Shown here: positions 6,946-9,572 of the stretch, piece after piece
Layout: each line of letters opens with the position of its first letter
How positions within the stretch are numbered: position 1 is the first letter of the stretch
Source of the DNA: an uncultured Collinsella sp.
Lineage (GTDB): Bacteria; Actinomycetota; Coriobacteriia; Coriobacteriales; Coriobacteriaceae
DNA: 9,572 bases
Assembly: GCA_902478985.1 (NCBI GenBank)
Contig: CABSNH010000056.1
Span: forward strand, 1 to 9,572
Reading direction: 5' to 3'
Translations under genes and position numbers: made by a program
Notes under the pieces: model-generated
Database searches by the model: none
The model's input: only the letters and a program-made list of their open reading frames with translations
Told to the model about the DNA's origin: nothing

Positions 6946-6951
6946 TTCCTC
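6946..6951 (-). promoter_or_regulatory. Ribosome binding site fixing the azlC start
   Basis: Minus-strand GAGGAA lies 4 bases before the ATG at 6941. It rules against the 40-residue longer frame that begins at 7061. Confidence 0.7.
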
Positions 6952-6994
6952 GTCCCGACAAGATTTCCGAGCCGCATGCAACGACGCGGCAGAA

Positions 6995-7008
6995 CCATCG
7001 CCCGATGG
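6995..7008. repeat. 14-bp palindrome CCATCG-CC-CGATGG between azlC and the HD gene
   Basis: Perfect 6-bp arms flank CC. The central ten bases, ATCGCCCGAT, are identical to those of the palindrome at 4615-4628. It sits in the middle of the divergent gap, where it could control either gene. Confidence 0.5.
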
Positions 7009-7022
7009 CAACCGAGTTCACC

Positions 7023-7028
7023 TACAAT
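7023..7028 (+). promoter_or_regulatory. Possible -10 element (TACAAT) of the HD-domain gene
   Basis: TACAAT has one mismatch to TATAAT and lies about 50 bp before the start codon. It is the same hexamer seen at 2318. No convincing -35 lies at 16-18 bp. The palindrome at 6995-7008 falls just upstream, partly where a -35 would be. Confidence 0.25.
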
Positions 7029-7040
7029 TGCCACCGGATC

Positions 7041-7060
7041 GAAAGACACAGAAAGACACA
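7041..7060. repeat. Perfect tandem duplication of GAAAGACACA
   Basis: Two adjacent identical 10-mers lie in the leader of the HD-domain gene, between the TACAAT candidate and the ribosome site. Likely a slippage duplication; a repeated protein- or RNA-binding site is possible. Confidence 0.8.
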
Positions 7061-7078
7061 ACTTTTTAGGAAGTCATT

Positions 7079-7891
7079 ATGACAGCTATCGATCGAACGC
7101 GGGCTGCCGCGGCCTTCAAGACCTACACCGATGCCTACGATGCCGCCAATCCGCGTATCGCGCTCAAAATCGAGCATACGTACCACGTTGCCGAGGCATG
7201 CGATGCCGTGGCACGCGAACAGGGCTGGTCACCGCAGGACATTGATCTGGCGTGGCTTTGTGGGCTGTTGCACGATATGGGCCGCTTTGAGCAGCTGCGA
7301 CGCTGGGATACGTTTAAGGATGCCGAAAGCGTGAGCCATGCGGCGTTGGGCGTCGAGGTCCTCTTTGGCAAAACACCTGCAGATGCGCCCGCGGCAACAA
7401 GTATCCGCGACTTTATCGACGATCCGGTAGAAGACGAACTCATTCGAGCGAGCATTGCCTATCACAGCAATTTCCGTCTGCCCGCGCAGCTCGGCGAGCG
7501 CACGCGGCGCTTCTGCGATATCGTGCGCGATGGCGACAAGATCGACATCATGCGCACCATCGCCGACAGTACCGTCGACACCATCCTCAAAGTGAATGAG
7601 GACGCGTTTCTTGCCAGCCACTTCTCGGCACCGACGCTGGCCGCCTTTGACGAGCACCGCTGCGTCACGCGCGATGAGCGCAATGAGCCCGCGGACTACT
7701 TGGTGGGGCTTATCTGCTTTATGTTTGAGCTTGTCTATCCGGCAAGCCGCGCGCTGGCGCGCGAGCAGGGCGATATCTACCGCCTGCTCGACGCGCCCTT
7801 TGGTATCACGCGCCCCTTCACCGATTCCGCCACGCAAGCGACCTGGGAGCGCCTAAAGGACGAGCTGCGCAGCTGGCTGGCAAGTGCCTAG
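7079..7891 (+). CDS. HD-superfamily metal-dependent phosphohydrolase, uncharacterised
   Basis: A 270-residue soluble protein with an HD-type metal-dependent phosphohydrolase core; substrate unknown. The metal-binding pattern looks complete: His33 in IEHTYHV, the His65-Asp66 doublet in GLLHDMGRFEQ, and Asp153 in RDGDKIDIMR. His87 and His129 (IAYHSNF) are likely additional ligands. The combination GLLHD-x-GRFEQ, H-AALGVEVLF and VRDGDKIDI resembles a conserved uncharacterised HD family common in Firmicutes. It is not an HD-GYP domain, as the GYP motif is absent. AGGAAG at 7068-7073, 5 bases before the ATG, fixes the start. It is monocistronic, divergent from azlC, and its TAG stop overlaps the etfA stop by four bases. 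Nucleotide or phosphate-ester hydrolysis is expected from the fold, but no context identifies the substrate. Confidence 0.87.
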   Translation: MTAIDRTRAAAAFKTYTDAYDAANPRIALKIEHTYHVAEACDAVAREQGWSPQDIDLAWLCGLLHDMGRFEQLRRWDTFKDAESVSHAALGVEVLFGKTPADAPAATSIRDFIDDPVEDELIRASIAYHSNFRLPAQLGERTRRFCDIVRDGDKIDIMRTIADSTVDTILKVNEDAFLASHFSAPTLAAFDEHRCVTRDERNEPADYLVGLICFMFELVYPASRALAREQGDIYRLLDAPFGITRPFTDSATQATWERLKDELRSWLASA

Positions 7892-7914
7892 CACTCAAGC
7901 TGGGCCAGCAGCTC
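7862..7914. repeat. Imperfect inverted repeat centred on the shared CTAG stop codons
   Basis: AGTGC (7883-7887) and GCACT (7891-7895) flank CTA at the overlapping stops. Outside them, GAGCTG (7862-7867) plus CTGGC (7873-7877) can pair with GCCAG-CAGCTC (7904-7914), leaving unpaired bases on the left arm. There is no U-tract on either strand, so this is not a standard intrinsic terminator. It could still slow converging transcription or protect the 3' ends. Confidence 0.4.
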
Positions 7915-9093
7915 CTCAACGACCTCGACGGCGTCGCCGACGACCTTGTACTGGGCGACGCCGAAGATGGGGGCATCTGGGTCCTCGTTGACGGCGATGA
8001 TGCACTCCGCACCGCCGATGCCGGCAAGATGCTGGATGGCACCCGAAACGCCGATGCTCATAAGGAGCTTAGGCGAAACCGACACGCCCGTCTGGCCAAT
8101 CTGGTGGCGATACTCCAGCCAGCCCGCCTCCACGACGGGTCGCGTGCAGCCGAGCTCGGCACCCAGGACTTCGGCGAGCTTTCGCATCAAGGGTAGGTTT
8201 TTCTTGGAGCCAATACCGCGACCCACAACAACTAGACGCTCGGCATCGGCAATCGAAGCCTGCTGGCCCCATTCCTCGGCGGGAATCGAAATCTCGACAC
8301 GAGCCTTGGCGTCTTCCGCAAGTAATACCTGGGTAATCGTTCCGGAGCGGCTATAGTCAAAGTCGGGCGCCTTAAAGATGCCGGGGCGCACCGTTGCCAT
8401 CTGGGGACGGTGGTTGGGGCAGATAATGGTGGCCATCAAGTTGCCGCCAAACGCCGGACGCGTCTGTTGCAGCAGGCCCGTCTCCGTATCCATCGAAAGC
8501 ACGGTGCAGTCGGCCGTAAGGCCCGTCCGCAGGCGCACGGCAACGCCAGGCGCCAGCTCGCGGCCAAAAGCGGTCGCACCGTACAGAATGGCTTCGGGCT
8601 TGCGCTCGGTTACCAAATCGCAGATGAGGCGAGCATAGACCTCCGCGTCGTTCTGACGCAGGCGCTCGTCACGACAGACCAGAACTTCGTCCGCACCGGC
8701 GCAAACCAGATGCTCCAGGTCCTCAAGCGAGCCCTCGGGGCCCATGCCGACCAGCGCCACCAGGCGACAGCCGCGTGCATCGGCAAGCTCGCGGCCCTTG
8801 CCCATGAGCTCGTAGGCCACCGGGGCCACGTCATCGTGCTCGTCGGTCTGAACGAATACCCAAATGTCTCGATACGCATCGAGGTCAACCGCGCCGGCGG
8901 CCTCGTCGCGCTCGATCGAAATGGCGTTGACGGGACAGGCGTCGACGCACCCGCCGCACAAGATGCAGCCGTCGGTCACATGGGCGCAGCGGTTGGGGCG
9001 CTCGCCCTCCACCACAATGCCACCCGAGGCACAGGCGCGAACGCAGCGGCCACAGCCAACGCATGCCTCGCTATCGATTATCAGTCCGCTCAT
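7888..9093 (-). CDS. etfA: Electron transfer flavoprotein alpha subunit with N-terminal 2[4Fe-4S] ferredoxin domain
   Basis: Alpha subunit of an electron-transfer flavoprotein: binds FAD and, with EtfB, passes electrons between a dehydrogenase and ferredoxin or NADH. It has 401 residues, longer than the usual 310-330 because of a ferredoxin extension. Residues 1-60 hold two cluster motifs: Cys11-14-17-21 (CVGCGRCVRAC) and Cys43-46-49-53 (CILCGGCVDAC, followed by Pro54). The first motif ends in Ala rather than the common Pro. The EtfA Rossmann domain runs about 75-250 (YGATAFGRELAP at 171-182, ATVRPGIFKAP at 233-243). The C-terminal FAD domain has GRGIGSKKN (291-299), QTGVSVSPKLLMSIGVSGAIQH (334-355) and IIAVNEDPDAPIFGVAQY. 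Cluster-bearing EtfA of this layout occurs in bifurcating Etfs such as caffeyl-CoA reductase CarE and lactate dehydrogenase complexes. Its ATG abuts the etfB stop, with GAGGGGA 8 bases upstream. Partner enzyme not in view. Confidence 0.95.
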   Translation of the reverse strand: MSGLIIDSEACVGCGRCVRACASGGIVVEGERPNRCAHVTDGCILCGGCVDACPVNAISIERDEAAGAVDLDAYRDIWVFVQTDEHDDVAPVAYELMGKGRELADARGCRLVALVGMGPEGSLEDLEHLVCAGADEVLVCRDERLRQNDAEVYARLICDLVTERKPEAILYGATAFGRELAPGVAVRLRTGLTADCTVLSMDTETGLLQQTRPAFGGNLMATIICPNHRPQMATVRPGIFKAPDFDYSRSGTITQVLLAEDAKARVEISIPAEEWGQQASIADAERLVVVGRGIGSKKNLPLMRKLAEVLGAELGCTRPVVEAGWLEYRHQIGQTGVSVSPKLLMSIGVSGAIQHLAGIGGAECIIAVNEDPDAPIFGVAQYKVVGDAVEVVEELLAQLEC

Positions 9094-9572
9094 CTAAGCC
9101 ATCCCCTCGATAATCTTGGCAAGCTTTGCCGCCTGTTCGACCGGCGTGCCCTCGATGGCCTCGCACGTTTGGTCACGGTCGAGCACAAACGAGCGCACGA
9201 CCTGCGTCGGCGATCCGGTAAGGCCGCAGCGCAAAGGGTCGGCATGCACATCGGCAGCACTGACCACCCGCACATCCGCATCTTCGGCCGCGCGAATGCC
9301 GGCGATGCTCGGCATGCGCAGCTGGCCGATCTCCTTGGCGGTCGTCATCGCGCACGGCATCTCCAGATAGACCGTCTCCTCGCCGGCGTCACAGCCGTGG
9401 ACAAGCGCCAGCGAGCCGCACGTCGTAAAGCCCGCGCTCTGTACGCAGCTCACATCGGTCACGCAGGGAATCTCGAAGGCGCCGGCCAGTTCGGGGCCAA
9501 TCTGGGCAGTATCGCCATCCACCGCCATCTTGCCGCAGATGAGCAGGTCGAAGTCCTCGTCGAGCGCCTCGA
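9094..9572 (-). CDS. etfB: Electron transfer flavoprotein beta subunit, 5' end beyond the window
   Basis: Beta subunit of the same Etf; the C-terminal 158 residues or so are visible. The frame stays open to the right edge, so the gene begins outside the window and the ATG at 9528 is internal. The signature GKMAVDGDTAQIGP (9493-9534) is the EtfB nucleotide-binding motif. Its DGDTAQ-I/V-GP form is known from electron-bifurcating Etfs that bind a second flavin, whereas classical Etfs carry a different sequence and AMP. Next come GAFEIPCVTDV and a region with CGSLALVHGCDAGEETVYLEMPC, then the conserved MPSIAGIRAAEDADV and the DPLRCGLTGSPTQVV segment that contacts EtfA. About 100 N-terminal residues are missing. 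The TAG stop is immediately followed by the etfA ATG, so the order is etfB-etfA in one operon. Bifurcation is inferred, not shown. Confidence 0.95.
   Translation of the reverse strand, partial: EALDEDFDLLICGKMAVDGDTAQIGPELAGAFEIPCVTDVSCVQSAGFTTCGSLALVHGCDAGEETVYLEMPCAMTTAKEIGQLRMPSIAGIRAAEDADVRVVSAADVHADPLRCGLTGSPTQVVRSFVLDRDQTCEAIEGTPVEQAAKLAKIIEGMA
9102..9108 (-). promoter_or_regulatory. Ribosome binding site of etfA inside the end of etfB
   Basis: Minus-strand GAGGGGA lies 8 bases before the etfA ATG and inside the last codons of etfB. It sets the etfA start and supports coupled translation of the two subunits. Confidence 0.7.

Noticed and set aside
1..9572. Defence system, prophage, insertion sequence, CRISPR array or biosynthetic cluster
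   Set aside because: No nuclease, helicase, integrase, transposase, spaced repeat array or synthase motif is seen in either strand; the genes are ordinary metabolism, transport and signalling.

Overview
The window looks like chromosomal DNA from a high-GC Gram-positive gut anaerobe, most plausibly a Coriobacteriia member such as Collinsella. This is inference. It rests on GC-rich third codon positions, purine-rich Shine-Dalgarno sites, a single-chain PurL with a fused glutaminase domain, and a ferredoxin-fused electron-transfer flavoprotein typical of anaerobes. No 16S or other marker gene is present, so the taxon is not proven. I see no phage, transposase, CRISPR, tRNA or rRNA signal.

Layout, left to right. 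(1) Positions 1-2303, plus strand: the 3' part of purL (FGAM synthase), cut by the window edge, then a strong hairpin/U-tract at 2340-2376. (2) 2402-3337, plus: an EamA/DMT-type membrane transporter with its own downstream terminator (3405-3439). (3) 3440-4582, minus: a seven-helix membrane GGDEF protein (diguanylate cyclase) without an RxxD inhibitory site. (4) 4771-5793, minus: a KdgT-type 2-keto-3-deoxygluconate permease. (5) 5936-6941, minus: azlC and azlD, overlapping genes for a branched-chain amino-acid exporter. (6) 7079-7891, plus: an uncharacterised HD-domain hydrolase, divergent from azlC. (7) 7888-9093 and 9094-window end, minus: etfA (with two [4Fe-4S] clusters) and etfB (partial), abutting and probably co-translated; their stop end overlaps the HD gene by the four bases CTAG.

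How the genes work together. Most are unrelated housekeeping or accessory units: purine synthesis, three transport functions, one second-messenger enzyme, one HD hydrolase and one energy-metabolism pair. Only azlC/azlD and etfB/etfA are convincing functional pairs. All gaps are shorter than 300 bp (98, 102, 188, 142 and 137 bp) and hold promoter-, hairpin- or repeat-like sequence described below.

I did not find a convincing undescribed multi-gene system. The points most worth a second look are: a shared palindromic element, ATCGCCCGAT, in two regulatory gaps; the terminator placed only 25 bp before the transporter start; a dyad upstream of kdgT; the I-site-less GGDEF enzyme; the CTAG-overlapping convergent genes; and the probably bifurcating Etf pair whose partner enzyme lies outside the window.
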